From assembly GCF_009928445.1 (NCBI RefSeq), contig NZ_JAABNO010000002.1, positions 248,001 to 312,000 of the forward strand: a stretch of 64,000 nt of DNA, given 5' to 3'. Source of the stretch: Clostridium sp. C8-1-8 (GTDB lineage Bacteria > Bacillota > Clostridia > Clostridiales > Clostridiaceae). The notes under the pieces were generated by a model. That model made no database searches. It had not been told where the DNA came from and saw nothing but the letters and a program-made list of their open reading frames with translations. Positions 36,372-45,054 of this stretch are shown one piece after another; within the stretch, counting starts at the first letter, position 1; every line of letters starts with the position of its first letter. Position numbers and translations under genes: made by a program.

Positions 36372-37343
36372 TTACTTGGAGATTACTTCCTTAGTATACT
36401 TTAAAAATTCATTGTAGCTTGAGATCTCGTCTTCAAAGTCTTTTTTATCAGATAGGGAGGTTACTTTAAAGTTATCATCTACTTCTACTGTAGAACAGTA
36501 TACGTAAGAGCCGTTGCCAATAAATCTAATCTTATAATTGTTTAGTTCGTCTTTGTTAACATATATTTTTATCATTCCGCCATCGTTGTATATGTTAAGT
36601 TCCTTATAATATTGACCAGGGTTATTTAGACAATATGCTGCACTTGAAGCAGTCATACCAGTTCCACAGGATTTAGTTATACCTACACCACGTTCATAAG
36701 TAGTTACATATATGCTATTGTTGTCAATTATCTTTACGAAGTTTACATTTACTCCTTGTGGAAATACAGTTTTATTTGTGTTTGCTTCTTTGCCTATCCT
36801 TGTTATTTCATTTCTGCTTAAGTCTTCAATGAATGTTACTATATGAGGGTTTGTTATGCTAACAGCTGTAAACACTAGATCCTCGGATAAAGCTAGGAGT
36901 GCCTCATTTATTAACGTGCTTTTTGAATGATTAAGTGGAAGCGTAGTAACATCAAAGCTTACAGTGTCAATTTCGATTTCTACTGTTCTTACTCCATTAA
37001 ATATTTCAGAAACAGCTTTTACATCATATTTTGCTTTCATAGTTTCAACAGTTATAAAATCTTTTCCTAGAGCATCTATTAGATATCTACCTACACATCT
37101 TAACCCATTACCACACATCTCAGGTTCTGAACCGTCGGCATTAAATATTCTCATTTTCCCATCACAGAAAGAGCTACTTTGTACAAATAAAATACCATCT
37201 GCTCCTATGCTCTTTTCTCTGTTACATAATTCGATTGCTAAGTTTATCCTATCATTTTCACTTATATTAAGTGATTCCTTTAGTTCATCTATTAATATAA
37301 AATCATTTCCTGAACCATGACATTTTATAAAATCAATTTTCAT
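36372..37343 (-). CDS. dapF: Diaminopimelate epimerase family protein
   Basis: A 323-residue protein of the PLP-independent epimerase fold. Both catalytic cysteines are present: Cys77 in EMCGNGLRCVG and Cys226 in KSCGTGMTASS. The N-terminal KCHGSGNDFILID and ERGVGITKSCGTG blocks match DapF, which interconverts LL- and meso-diaminopimelate for lysine and peptidoglycan. It is about 45 residues longer than the usual 275-280, mostly in a C-terminal tail after IRFIGNGSYVYC. Serine replaces the usual alanine before Cys226. DapF is the best call, but a related racemase is possible. Confidence 0.82.
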   Translation of the reverse strand: MKIDFIKCHGSGNDFILIDELKESLNISENDRINLAIELCNREKSIGADGILFVQSSSFCDGKMRIFNADGSEPEMCGNGLRCVGRYLIDALGKDFITVETMKAKYDVKAVSEIFNGVRTVEIEIDTVSFDVTTLPLNHSKSTLINEALLALSEDLVFTAVSITNPHIVTFIEDLSRNEITRIGKEANTNKTVFPQGVNVNFVKIIDNNSIYVTTYERGVGITKSCGTGMTASSAAYCLNNPGQYYKELNIYNDGGMIKIYVNKDELNNYKIRFIGNGSYVYCSTVEVDDNFKVTSLSDKKDFEDEISSYNEFLKYTKEVISK

Positions 37344-37407
37344 AGAAATACCCCCAATTTAAACAAGTTATTACTTTATTATAGCAAAGTGCCTATCCAG
37401 TAGCAAC

Positions 37408-37450
37408 ATATATAGAAATTCAATATTGTTGTAAACTATATATAGAAATT
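37408..37450. promoter_or_regulatory. 30-bp-spaced direct repeat between divergent genes
   Basis: ATATATAGAAATT occurs at 37408-37420 and again at 37438-37450, exactly 30 bp apart, in the dapF/37520 divergent promoter region. It may bind a regulator in tandem, or be chance in A/T-rich DNA. Confidence 0.3.
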
Positions 37451-37519
37451 TTCTATTGTATAATTATTTCCATTTGAAGTATAATACTATGATAAGGATT
37501 AAGTTAAGGAGATGTGCTT

Positions 37520-38086
37520 ATGGTTGATTTAACAGTAAATGATATTATAGCAGAGAGACCTTGTGGCAGTGTAACTCCATTAGTTGTGGGGATAGAAGAA
37601 AATTTATTTCCTATCATAATAATTAAAGAGAGAAAAGAAGACCTAGTATCAATAAATGAAGATACTCCCATAGGGATAAAAAGCACTTCTATCGGTGACA
37701 AGAAATGCAATGTATATGCGATTATAATAAAGTTTGGAGAGAATTTTGATAATATATATGATATTTGGTTTGACTATGGGGACGACAACCATAAGGATTT
37801 TTTGGAGCTTTTGAGAAAACAGCATAGAGTAGTGGTAGACTTCAGAGACGAGAACAATGAAAGACATATAACTTTAGAATTTGAAAATACTGTTAAAGAG
37901 CATATAGATGACTATATAGAGAAATGTTCTGAAAAGATTTTGATAAAAAAAGATAAAAATGATAACCTTATTAAATTGGAAAAGGTAGAAAAGCATACTA
38001 CCTGGGAAGATGATGATATAGAAGATTTAATGGATAAGATATTTGGTGACTATCCTTCTATAGAAGATTTATGGGAGGAATTATAG
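37520..38086 (+). CDS. Unknown conserved-looking acidic protein
   Basis: ATG 37520 follows AAGGAGAT by 6 bp; the GTG at 37514 overlaps that site. The 188-residue product has alternating beta strands (LVVGIEENLFPIIIIKE, NVYAIIIKFGENF) and an acidic C-terminus ending in DLWEEL. No signal peptide or membrane helix is seen. I do not recognise the family. It diverges from dapF and is followed 140 bp later by the SASP-like gene. Confidence 0.6.
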   Translation: MVDLTVNDIIAERPCGSVTPLVVGIEENLFPIIIIKERKEDLVSINEDTPIGIKSTSIGDKKCNVYAIIIKFGENFDNIYDIWFDYGDDNHKDFLELLRKQHRVVVDFRDENNERHITLEFENTVKEHIDDYIEKCSEKILIKKDKNDNLIKLEKVEKHTTWEDDDIEDLMDKIFGDYPSIEDLWEEL

Positions 38087-38226
38087 TTTTTGGTACTTAG
38101 ATAATTTATATATATAACTTGTAAAAATCTTTGTTAATATGTTTCAGGTATAGGCTTTCAAAAAGTACTAATAATATTAATACAGTAGTTTAATATTATA
38201 GTAGCTTATTATAAGGAGGGTTATAC

Positions 38227-38400
38227 ATGTCTCATAAAAATAATAAAAATAGTAAGAATAATAAAAAGTCAAATCCTAAGACAAAGAAAGAATTAGAGAA
38301 TATGAAAATAGAAACTGCTAATGAGATAGGATACTCAAAAGAATCAAGGAAGTTAGGAAAAGATAAGCCAAGGAAAGTACATACTGATACTAATGAATAG
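38227..38400 (+). CDS. Small SASP-like spore protein (57 aa)
   Basis: AAGGAGGG lies 6-7 bp before ATG 38227. The 57-residue product is Lys/Asn-rich at the start (MSHKNNKNSKNNKKS) and contains ELENMKIETANEIGY. This closely follows the alpha/beta-type SASP signature around the GPR protease site (KxE[IV]Ax[DE][hydrophobic]G), with Thr at the Ile/Val position. The second conserved SASP block (GGxMVRRM) is missing, so it is a shortened variant that may not coat DNA. Its terminator overlaps the stop codon. The start, ribosome site and terminator together support a real gene. Confidence 0.72.
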   Translation: MSHKNNKNSKNNKKSNPKTKKELENMKIETANEIGYSKESRKLGKDKPRKVHTDTNE

Positions 38401-38425
38401 ACTGTATAATGCAGTCTATTTTTCT
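38397..38425 (+). terminator. Terminator overlapping the SASP-like stop codon
   Basis: ATAGACTG (38397-38404) pairs with CAGTCTAT (38412-38419) and is followed by TTTTC. The UAG stop lies inside the stem. Confidence 0.85.
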
Positions 38426-38481
38426 TTATATCTACTAAATCCATGGGGAAAAAGAAGAATATGGGTATATTCTAAAAGCTA

Positions 38482-38509
38482 TTGACAAATTTTTAAAATA
38501 TGATATATT
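38482..38509 (+). promoter_or_regulatory. speDE promoter
   Basis: TTGACA (38482-38487), 16-bp spacer, TATATT (38504-38509) with an extended TGA just before it. Transcription near 38516 gives a leader of about 150 bases. Confidence 0.7.
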
Positions 38510-38530
38510 TTATTTGTACTTAATATTGAT

Positions 38531-38575
38531 AAACTCTTGGTTTAGTAAAAGTAAACTTTATTAAACCAAGAGTTT
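38531..38575 (+). other. Leader hairpin upstream of speD
   Basis: AAACTCTTGGTTTA and TAAACCAAGAGTTT form a perfect 14-bp stem, with a smaller AAAG/CTTT stem in the loop. It starts about 15 bases after the predicted start of transcription. No T run follows, so it is not a terminator. It might stabilise the mRNA or form part of a polyamine-responsive leader. Confidence 0.55.
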
Positions 38576-38664
38576 AGTTGAGTTTAGAAGATAAATACGC
38601 AAATATTTATATTAAATTTTAATATTTTTAATACTAGGTTTCTTTAATATTAGGAGGGGTTATT

Positions 38665-39087
38665 ATGAAAATTGAGCAACTTGGAAGACATATATTGGTG
38701 GAATATTATAATTGTGATAAGGATGTAATCAGTAATCATAGTTTGATAGAAGAATACATGAACGAAGCTGCAAGGAAATCAGGTGCAACTATAGTTACAA
38801 GTTGTTTTCATACGTTTAATCCATGGGGAGTTAGTGGTGCAGTAATTATACAAGAGTCTCACTTAACAATTCATACATGGCCTGAGTACGGTTATGCATC
38901 TGTTGATTTATATACCTGTGGTGATAGTGTTAACCCATGGAAGGCATTTAACTATTTAGAAGATATGCTGAAGGCTGAAAGAAGTGAATCAACTGAAGTA
39001 TCAAGAGGAATTATAGAAAAGATAAAAAACTATTCTGATGGCCAATATGACAATGTAGATGTTACACATAAGCCAATGAATGAATAA
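38665..39087 (+). CDS. speD: S-adenosylmethionine decarboxylase proenzyme
   Basis: A 140-residue SpeH-type proenzyme behind AGGAGGGG. It self-cleaves between Glu64 and Ser65 in QESHLTIHTWPE to create the pyruvoyl cofactor, then decarboxylates SAM to the aminopropyl donor. His70 and the Cys in DLYTCGD are the family's catalytic partners. The length fits the small prokaryotic class. It overlaps the start region of speE, which uses its product. Confidence 0.96.
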   Translation: MKIEQLGRHILVEYYNCDKDVISNHSLIEEYMNEAARKSGATIVTSCFHTFNPWGVSGAVIIQESHLTIHTWPEYGYASVDLYTCGDSVNPWKAFNYLEDMLKAERSESTEVSRGIIEKIKNYSDGQYDNVDVTHKPMNE

Positions 39088-39104
39088 TGTTTGGAGGAAT
39101 TAAA

Positions 39105-39956
39105 ATGGAATTGTGGTATACAGAAAATCAGACACCTAATGTAAAATTCTCAATGAAGGTAAAAAGTCATCTATATGCGGAAAAAAGTCCATTTCAAGAG
39201 ATAGAAGTAATAGATACTTACGAATTCGGAAGAGTTCTAGTAATAGACGGTTGGACTATGGTTACTGAAAAAGATGAGTTTATATATCACGAGATGATTA
39301 CACATGTAGCATTGTCTACAAACCCTGACATTAAAAAAGTATTAGTAATAGGCGCAGGTGATGGTGGAACTGTTAGAGAGCTAACAAGGTATGAAACTAT
39401 AGAAAAAATAGATATGGTGGAAATAGATGAAGTAGTTGTTAAGGCTTCGAAGGAATTTTTACCATTTACAGCAGGAAAACTTGATGATCCAAGAGTGAAT
39501 TTATACTTTGAAGATGGAATTAAGTTTGTTGAAGGAAAAGTAAATGAGTATGATCTTATAATAGTTGACTCTACTGATCCAATAGGACCTGGAGAAGGAC
39601 TATTTACTGTTGAATTCTATAATAATTGCTTTAAGGCTCTTACCGAAAAAGGAATATTAGTTAATCAAGGAGAAAGTCCTTATTATCCTAATAATTCAAG
39701 AGAAATGAAGAGGGCGTATTCAAAACTAAAGAAAATATTCCCAATCTGTGAGGCTTATCAGTACCATATGCCTACATATGCCTCTGGACATTGGTTATTT
39801 GGATTTGCATCAAAGGCCCTTCATCCTATCAAGGACTTTAATGCAGCAAACTTTGAAAAACGTGGCCTAAAGACAAAGTATTACAATACCAATATTCATG
39901 TTGGTGCTTTTGCACTTCCTAACTATGTGTTAGAACAGCTTAATTCAGAAGAATAA
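39105..39956 (+). CDS. speE: Spermidine synthase
   Basis: ATG 39105 (MELWYTENQTPN) is the usual family start and has GGAGG 8 bp upstream; the ATG at 39087 overlaps the speD stop. The 283-residue aminopropyltransferase moves the aminopropyl group from decarboxylated SAM to putrescine. Motifs include LVIGAGDGGTVREL (SAM-type binding), VEIDEVVVK, DLIIVDSTDPIGPGEGLF with the catalytic Asp, and NQGESPYYP. No putrescine-forming gene (speA/speB/speC) is in the window, so putrescine may come from elsewhere or from the PotABCD importer. Confidence 0.96.
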   Translation: MELWYTENQTPNVKFSMKVKSHLYAEKSPFQEIEVIDTYEFGRVLVIDGWTMVTEKDEFIYHEMITHVALSTNPDIKKVLVIGAGDGGTVRELTRYETIEKIDMVEIDEVVVKASKEFLPFTAGKLDDPRVNLYFEDGIKFVEGKVNEYDLIIVDSTDPIGPGEGLFTVEFYNNCFKALTEKGILVNQGESPYYPNNSREMKRAYSKLKKIFPICEAYQYHMPTYASGHWLFGFASKALHPIKDFNAANFEKRGLKTKYYNTNIHVGAFALPNYVLEQLNSEE

Positions 39957-39967
39957 TTAAATGAAGT

Positions 39968-40056
39968 AAAAAAGTCACTGAAGCGACCTTCAGTGATTTT
40001 TTTGCGCATCTGCTTGTTATGAACGTATGTGAAGAAAGAATGGCAGGCGGCATACT
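39968..40056 (-). repeat. Dispersed repeat family II, copy a, with terminator hairpin
   Basis: On the minus strand this runs GCCTGCCA, TTCTTCACATACGTTC, GCAGATGCGC and then the hairpin. It aligns with 57640-57730 over about 90 bases, including a 16-base identical run TTCTTCACATACGTTC. The hairpin TCACTGAAG/CTTCAGTGA (39975-39983, 39988-39996) with T tracts on both sides ends speE and the convergent acyP. Confidence 0.75.
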
Positions 40057-40080
40057 TTGTTCTTTATAATCCACAAGGAT

Positions 40081-40350
40081 TTAAACTATTTTAAAAGATT
40101 TTTCTTTTTCGATTGTAGGCATTTCTTGAACTTCACAATCAATAACTCTTGAAAAGCCATTACCTCTCTTAACTCTAGCTAAAAATGCAGTTACATGCTC
40201 ATTATCACCTTGTGCATAGATTTCTACATCGCCATTATCAAGGTTTGTAGCAGTACCTGTTATATTAAGCAGAGATGCAGTATATTGAACAAAATATCTA
40301 AAGCCTACACCCTGTACCCTTCCTTGGACAATGATATGATAGCGTATCAT
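40081..40350 (-). CDS. acyP: Acylphosphatase
   Basis: ATG 40350 (MIRYHIIVQGRVQ) has GAGGAGG 8 bp upstream; the ATG at 40356 is only 2 bp from it. The 89-residue enzyme hydrolyses acyl phosphates. The phosphate-binding loop GRVQGVGFR, with its catalytic Arg, and the Asn in TNLDNGDVEI are intact. It is a single-gene unit. Confidence 0.95.
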   Translation of the reverse strand: MIRYHIIVQGRVQGVGFRYFVQYTASLLNITGTATNLDNGDVEIYAQGDNEHVTAFLARVKRGNGFSRVIDCEVQEMPTIEKEKSFKIV

Positions 40351-40602
40351 AGTCATTCCTCCTCAAGATTTATTTAATAGAATTATAACAGATTTTTATT
40401 TCACTTAACAAATATAAATATATTATCGTAGAAAAAAGCATAATATTAACCGAATGAAAGTTTATTTATAAAATATACATATAAGTGTTTATTTTTTGTG
40501 AAAAAGAGCAAAAATTACAGATATAAGGCATTCTAATGGATACATTTTAAAACGTGTTAAATACAATAATATTAGAGGAGTAACATTAAAGATGTGCCAC
40601 TT

Positions 40603-40675
40603 CAAGCTGAAATATATTTTCAAAACTCCTGTGATTTCTGAGAGAAGATTTTGAAAATATAAATTTTATTATGAA
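40603..40675. repeat. Dispersed repeat family III, copy b
   Basis: TATATTTTCAAAA and TTTTGAAAATATA form a perfect 13-bp outer stem; the inside (CTCCTGTGATTTCTGAGAG) matches copy a at 32641. Outer-arm bases differ from copy a but still pair. The remaining 40351-40602 is A/T-rich and shows nothing else, apart from an unused-looking AGAGGAG at 40574. Confidence 0.6.
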
Positions 40676-40701
40676 TTGGTCATCTATAACAGGAGGGTAG
40701 T

Positions 40702-41124
40702 ATGGGACATATAGAAAAAAGTCTAATTCTTATAAAGCCAGATGCGGTAGAAAGACATGTTACAGGAAAAATAATAGACATATATGAGAGTAATGGACTT
40801 AGACTGATTGCGCTTAAGATGATTAAAGTTGATGAAGAACTGGCAAAGACTCACTATGCTGAACATAGCGGCAAGATTTTTTTTGATGAGCTTATAAGGT
40901 ATATAACTAGGAGCCCACTAATTGTAGCTATCTTTGAAGGACAGAATGCTATTGAGAAGATAAGAAAGTTAAATGGTAACACTAATCCGGAGATGGCTGA
41001 GTATGGAACCATAAGAAAAAAGTTTGGAGTAAACAAAACTGAGAACTCAGTACACTCCTCTGACTGTGCAAAAAGTGCTGAAAAAGAAATAAGTCTATGG
41101 TTTCCTGAAATTGAACAAATTTGA
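40702..41124 (+). CDS. ndk: Nucleoside diphosphate kinase
   Basis: A 140-residue NDK behind AGGAGGG. It balances nucleoside triphosphate pools through a phosphohistidine, here the His in NSVHSSD (the usual form is NxxHGSD, so one Gly is replaced by Ser). KPDAVERHVTGKII, the Arg/Thr phosphate contacts and PEMAEYGTIRKKFG are present. The sequence is somewhat divergent but complete. Confidence 0.93.
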   Translation: MGHIEKSLILIKPDAVERHVTGKIIDIYESNGLRLIALKMIKVDEELAKTHYAEHSGKIFFDELIRYITRSPLIVAIFEGQNAIEKIRKLNGNTNPEMAEYGTIRKKFGVNKTENSVHSSDCAKSAEKEISLWFPEIEQI

Positions 41125-41175
41125 GTTAAGATTATTTAAGGTGGGTACAAAAAAGAACCTTAAGTTATTGAAAGA

Positions 41176-41236
41176 AATGCAGATGCATGAAAAAATCACT
41201 AATGAAATAATTATCATTAGTGATTTTTTCATTAAT
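41176..41236. repeat. Dispersed repeat family II, copy d, with bidirectional terminator
   Basis: ATGCAGATGCATGAAAAAA precedes a stem TCACTAATGA/TCATTAGTGA around AATAATTA, then TTTTTTC. The GCAGATGC lead and A/T flanks match copy a, while the stem differs on both arms in a paired way. It lies between convergent ndk and potD. Confidence 0.7.
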
Positions 41237-41322
41237 AGGCCTCAGTGAAGGTTAAAGCCTAACAAAGTTTTAATAAAGAGGCTTTTCTTTTTCGTGAGAA
41301 ACTATAAAGATAAACTTTATAT

Positions 41323-42390
41323 CTATTTTGATTTTACTTGTAACCAAGCATCATCATATTTCTTTAATATATCTCCTAAATCAACAAAAACCTCACATTT
41401 ATTAAGTACATCATCAGAAGGATAAGCGGTCTTATCATTCTTAACCTTATCATCTAACAAATCTAAAGCAGCTTTGTTAGGTGTAGAATACCCAATGTAT
41501 TCTGTGTTTTGTTTTGATACTTCAGGATCAAGAAGGAAGTCTATAAACTTTTCTGCTTCTTCTTTATGCTTGGCTCCTTTTGGTATACATAAAGTATCAA
41601 ACCATTTGTTACTTCCTTCCTTTGGTATTACATATTCAAGGTTAGCATTCTTTTGCTTCATAGTTACTGCATCACCTGAGTATACCACGGCTAGTGCAGC
41701 TTCCTCTTGTACCATTCTGTCTTTTACTTCATCATTAACATAAGCTAGTACTAAAGGTTTTTGTTTTGTTAGAGCTTCTTTGGCCTTATTAATCTCATCA
41801 TCCTTAGTAGTATTAAGTGAATAACCTAATTTCTTTAAAGCAACTCCCATTGAGTCTCTTATTGATTCAAGCATAAATATCTGACCTTTATACTTTTCAT
41901 TCCAAAGTATGTCCCAGCTGTCTACAGGATCTTTAACTAATTTTTTATTATATAGAATACCATAGGTACCCCACATATAAGGAACAGAGTATTCGTTTTT
42001 AGGATCATAAGAAAGATTTTTAAATCTGTTATCTATATTTTTATAATTTTCAATGCTACTAAAATCTATTTTTTCTAACATATTTTCCTTTATCATTTTT
42101 TCTACCATATAGTCTGAAGGAACAACTATATCATAACTTGAATTGCCGCCTTTGAGTTTTTGATACATTATCTCATTTGTATCATAGGTTTCATAATTAA
42201 CTTTTATCCCTGTTTTATCTTCAAATTTTTTAAGTAGAGATTCGTCTATGTAATCACCAACATTATAGACGTTTAACACTTTCTTACTGGAATCTTTTGT
42301 TTTGCTGTTGCAACCTACAAATAAAGAAGAAGCAACTAGGGTAGTGGCAAGTAAAGCAATAAGTTTTCTCGATTTAATCAATTTGTTCAC
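41323..42390 (-). CDS. potD: Spermidine/putrescine-binding lipoprotein
   Basis: A 355-residue solute-binding protein. The signal peptide ends in a lipobox LFVGC (Cys at about residue 27), so it is anchored outside the membrane. VLNVYNVGDYIDESLLKKFE and YDIVVPSDYMVEKMI are typical of PotD/PotF, as are the WGTYGILYN and GYSTPNKAAL segments that line the polyamine pocket. It is the last gene of potABCD and overlaps potC by 17 bp. Confidence 0.95.
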   Translation of the reverse strand: MNKLIKSRKLIALLATTLVASSLFVGCNSKTKDSSKKVLNVYNVGDYIDESLLKKFEDKTGIKVNYETYDTNEIMYQKLKGGNSSYDIVVPSDYMVEKMIKENMLEKIDFSSIENYKNIDNRFKNLSYDPKNEYSVPYMWGTYGILYNKKLVKDPVDSWDILWNEKYKGQIFMLESIRDSMGVALKKLGYSLNTTKDDEINKAKEALTKQKPLVLAYVNDEVKDRMVQEEAALAVVYSGDAVTMKQKNANLEYVIPKEGSNKWFDTLCIPKGAKHKEEAEKFIDFLLDPEVSKQNTEYIGYSTPNKAALDLLDDKVKNDKTAYPSDDVLNKCEVFVDLGDILKKYDDAWLQVKSK

Positions 42391-43159
42391 CTCTTATCAA
42401 TGATTCTTTTTTATTTATTATTAATAATAATGTTAATACCACTAGGAACATTATTGTAGATAAAGCATTTATTTCAGGCTTTATCCCTCTTTTGGCCATT
42501 GAGTAAACCTCTATAGAAAGATTTGTAACTCCAGAGCCTGTAGTAAAGAAGCTTATTACAAAGTCGTCAATGGACATAGTAAATGCTATTAAAAAGCCAG
42601 ATATTATGCCAGGTTTTATCTGAGGGATAATAACCTTTCTTAGTGTATAGCCTGGGGTAGCACCAAGGTCCATAGCTGCTTCTTCTATGTTGCTTGGAAG
42701 TTGTCTTAATTTTGGTAGCACAGATAGTATTACATAAGGAATATTGAAGGTTATATGAGCTAAAAGCATGGTTGTAAGTCCAAACTGTAGACTGAAGAAT
42801 GCAAATAGACTCATTAAAGCAATTCCTGTAACTATATCCGGATTCAATACTGGGAGATAGTTAATATTTAAAATAAGTTTTTTACTTAGTCCTTTCATTT
42901 TATAAATACCTATTGAACTAAGGGTTCCTACTATAGTTGAAACGGTAGCAGAAGTTATTGCAACAGCTAAGGTATAATAAAGCGCTGTCAGTATTCTATC
43001 GTCATTTAACAGTTCTCCATACCATTTGAAAGTAAAGCCCTCCCAAAGAGCCATTGACTTAGAGTTGTTAAAGGAGAACACTATTAAAACAATTATAGGG
43101 GCATAAAGAAATAAGAAAACCAAGGCCAAATAAAATTTTGAGCCTAACTTCTTTACCAT
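42374..43159 (-). CDS. potC: Spermidine/putrescine ABC permease
   Basis: A 261-residue permease with six helices. The EAA loop EEAAMDLGATPGYTLRKVIIPQIKPG, which contacts PotA, is intact. FNNSKSMALWEGFTFKWYGELL near the N-terminus is a PotC signature. It overlaps potB by 7 bp and potD by 17 bp, consistent with tight translational coupling. Confidence 0.95.
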   Translation of the reverse strand: MVKKLGSKFYLALVFLFLYAPIIVLIVFSFNNSKSMALWEGFTFKWYGELLNDDRILTALYYTLAVAITSATVSTIVGTLSSIGIYKMKGLSKKLILNINYLPVLNPDIVTGIALMSLFAFFSLQFGLTTMLLAHITFNIPYVILSVLPKLRQLPSNIEEAAMDLGATPGYTLRKVIIPQIKPGIISGFLIAFTMSIDDFVISFFTTGSGVTNLSIEVYSMAKRGIKPEINALSTIMFLVVLTLLLIINKKESLIRGEQID

Positions 43160-43989
43160 AGTTGACCACCCCCTTCTTTATTATCTTCGCTATCAAATCT
43201 AGACATAACAGCCATAGATATTAGAATAATTATCATCATAAATATGGAAATTGCAGATCCAAAATTCCAATCGCCTATGTTTGTAAATTGACCTTCAATA
43301 AGATTTCCTAAAAGCATATATTGGCCTCCGCCAAGTAATCTAGATATTACAAAGGTTGTAACTGCAGGCATAAATACCATGCTTATTCCAGAAATAACAC
43401 CTGGAAGAGTAAGAGGGAAAATTACTTTTCTAAATACTTGAGTTTTATTTGCACCTAAATCATGAGCTGCGTTAATAAGATTCTTGTCTATTTTTATGAG
43501 TACAGTATAAATAGGTAATACCATGTAAGGTAAAAAATTATATACCATACCAAGAAGTACTGCTGCATCAGTATATAGTAATGTCATGGATGGCAGTCCT
43601 ATTTTAGTTAAAACAGTATTTATAAAACCATTCTTACCTAGTATAGACATCCAAGCATAAGTCCTTAAAAGAAAATTCATCCACATTGGAAGTATAAATA
43701 ATAAAATAAGTAAATTCCTTCTCCTAACATCTACCTTTGATAGAAAGAATGCTGCAGGATATCCTATAACTAGGCATAACAACGTAGATATAAAAGCAAG
43801 GTAAATGGATCGCCAAAATACCTTCAGATAAATTGGGCTTAATAGTTTGTGATAGTTGTCCAACGAAAATATGGTGCTACCGTCAATTTTTTGAGTAAAG
43901 CTGAAGAATAGGATTATAAAAAGAGGAATTATGATAAATAAAATACTCCAAACAAAATAAGGATAAGCTGCATAGGATCTTTTCTTCAT
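43153..43989 (-). CDS. potB: Spermidine/putrescine ABC permease
   Basis: A 278-residue permease with six helices and the EAA-type loop NAAHDLGANKTQVFRKVIFPLTLPG. FLLRTYAWMSILGKNGFIN is typical of PotB. The start ATG shares one base with the potA stop (TAATG) and AAGGAGC lies 10 bp upstream. It pairs with PotC to form the channel. Confidence 0.95.
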   Translation of the reverse strand: MKKRSYAAYPYFVWSILFIIIPLFIILFFSFTQKIDGSTIFSLDNYHKLLSPIYLKVFWRSIYLAFISTLLCLVIGYPAAFFLSKVDVRRRNLLILLFILPMWMNFLLRTYAWMSILGKNGFINTVLTKIGLPSMTLLYTDAAVLLGMVYNFLPYMVLPIYTVLIKIDKNLINAAHDLGANKTQVFRKVIFPLTLPGVISGISMVFMPAVTTFVISRLLGGGQYMLLGNLIEGQFTNIGDWNFGSAISIFMMIIILISMAVMSRFDSEDNKEGGGQLW

Positions 43990-45035
43990 TATGCAGTAGC
44001 TCCTTTTTTCATTATATGTATGTCTTCTGGATAAATATTTAATCCTATTTCTGAGCCTACTGGAGCGTTTTTAGTATTATGGAGCAACCAATTCCTATCT
44101 TGTCCTAAAACTTCAATTTCATAATGAACTCCTTTAAAAACCGTGGAAGTAACCTTACCTTTAAGCATGCCTGAAGTATGGTCAACTATCTTAATATCTT
44201 CTGGTCTTACAACAACATCAACATCTTCATTTTTATTAAAACCTTTATCAACACATTCAAACTCCCTATCACAGAATCTTATCTTATAATCATCTAACAT
44301 AACTCCATCGATAATATTGCTTTCTCCAATAAATTTAGCTACAAAAGGATTAATTGGTTCGTTATATATATCCTCAGGAGTACCCATCTGTTGGATTTTA
44401 CCTTCGTTCATAACAACAATAGTATCTGACATAGTAAGAGCTTCTTCTTGGTCATGAGTTACAAAAATAAAGGTTATCCCTAGCTGTTTCTGTATCTTCT
44501 TTAATTCTAACTGCATTTCTTTTCTAAGCTTTAAGTCCAAAGCTCCTAGTGGTTCATCTAAAAGAAGGACTTTAGGTTCATTAACTAAGGCTCTAGCTAT
44601 AGCAACCCTCTGCTGCTGACCACCACTTAGAGATTCTATACTTCTCTTCTGAAAGCCCTCTAAATCTATAAGTTTTAGGATATTAGTTACTTTTTCATCA
44701 ATTAAAGCTTTAGAAAGTTTTTTTATTTTTAAACCAAAGGCGATATTTTCATATACATTCATGTGAGGAAAAAGTGCATAGTTCTGAAATACTGTATTTA
44801 TCTGTCTTTCATAGGATGGAATACTGTTAATTTCTTTGCCTTCAAAGCTTATACTTCCAGAATCAACACTCTCAAAACCAGCTAACATCTTTAGAGTAGT
44901 TGTTTTTCCACATCCACTTGGGCCGAGAAGTGTTAAAAATTCATTTTTCTTTATATCTAAGTTTAGATTATTTATTACTATTTGATTTTTAAAACTTTTA
45001 GATACATTTTTAATCTCAATAATATTATCATTCAC
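43989..45035 (-). CDS. potA: Spermidine/putrescine ABC transporter ATPase
   Basis: GTG 45035 ([13 protein letters not shown]) has GAGG 8 bp upstream; the GTG at 45044 is inside that site. The 348-residue ATPase has Walker [11 protein letters not shown]-loop [13 protein letters not shown], signature LSGGQQQRV, Walker [12 protein letters not shown] and the switch His in FVTHDQEEA. The C-terminal TOBE-type domain (about 240-348) is present. It powers uptake through PotBC. Confidence 0.96.
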   Translation of the reverse strand: MNDNIIEIKNVSKSFKNQIVINNLNLDIKKNEFLTLLGPSGCGKTTTLKMLAGFESVDSGSISFEGKEINSIPSYERQINTVFQNYALFPHMNVYENIAFGLKIKKLSKALIDEKVTNILKLIDLEGFQKRSIESLSGGQQQRVAIARALVNEPKVLLLDEPLGALDLKLRKEMQLELKKIQKQLGITFIFVTHDQEEALTMSDTIVVMNEGKIQQMGTPEDIYNEPINPFVAKFIGESNIIDGVMLDDYKIRFCDREFECVDKGFNKNEDVDVVVRPEDIKIVDHTSGMLKGKVTSTVFKGVHYEIEVLGQDRNWLLHNTKNAPVGSEIGLNIYPEDIHIMKKGATA

Positions 45036-45054
45036 AACAAACACCTCGTTTATA

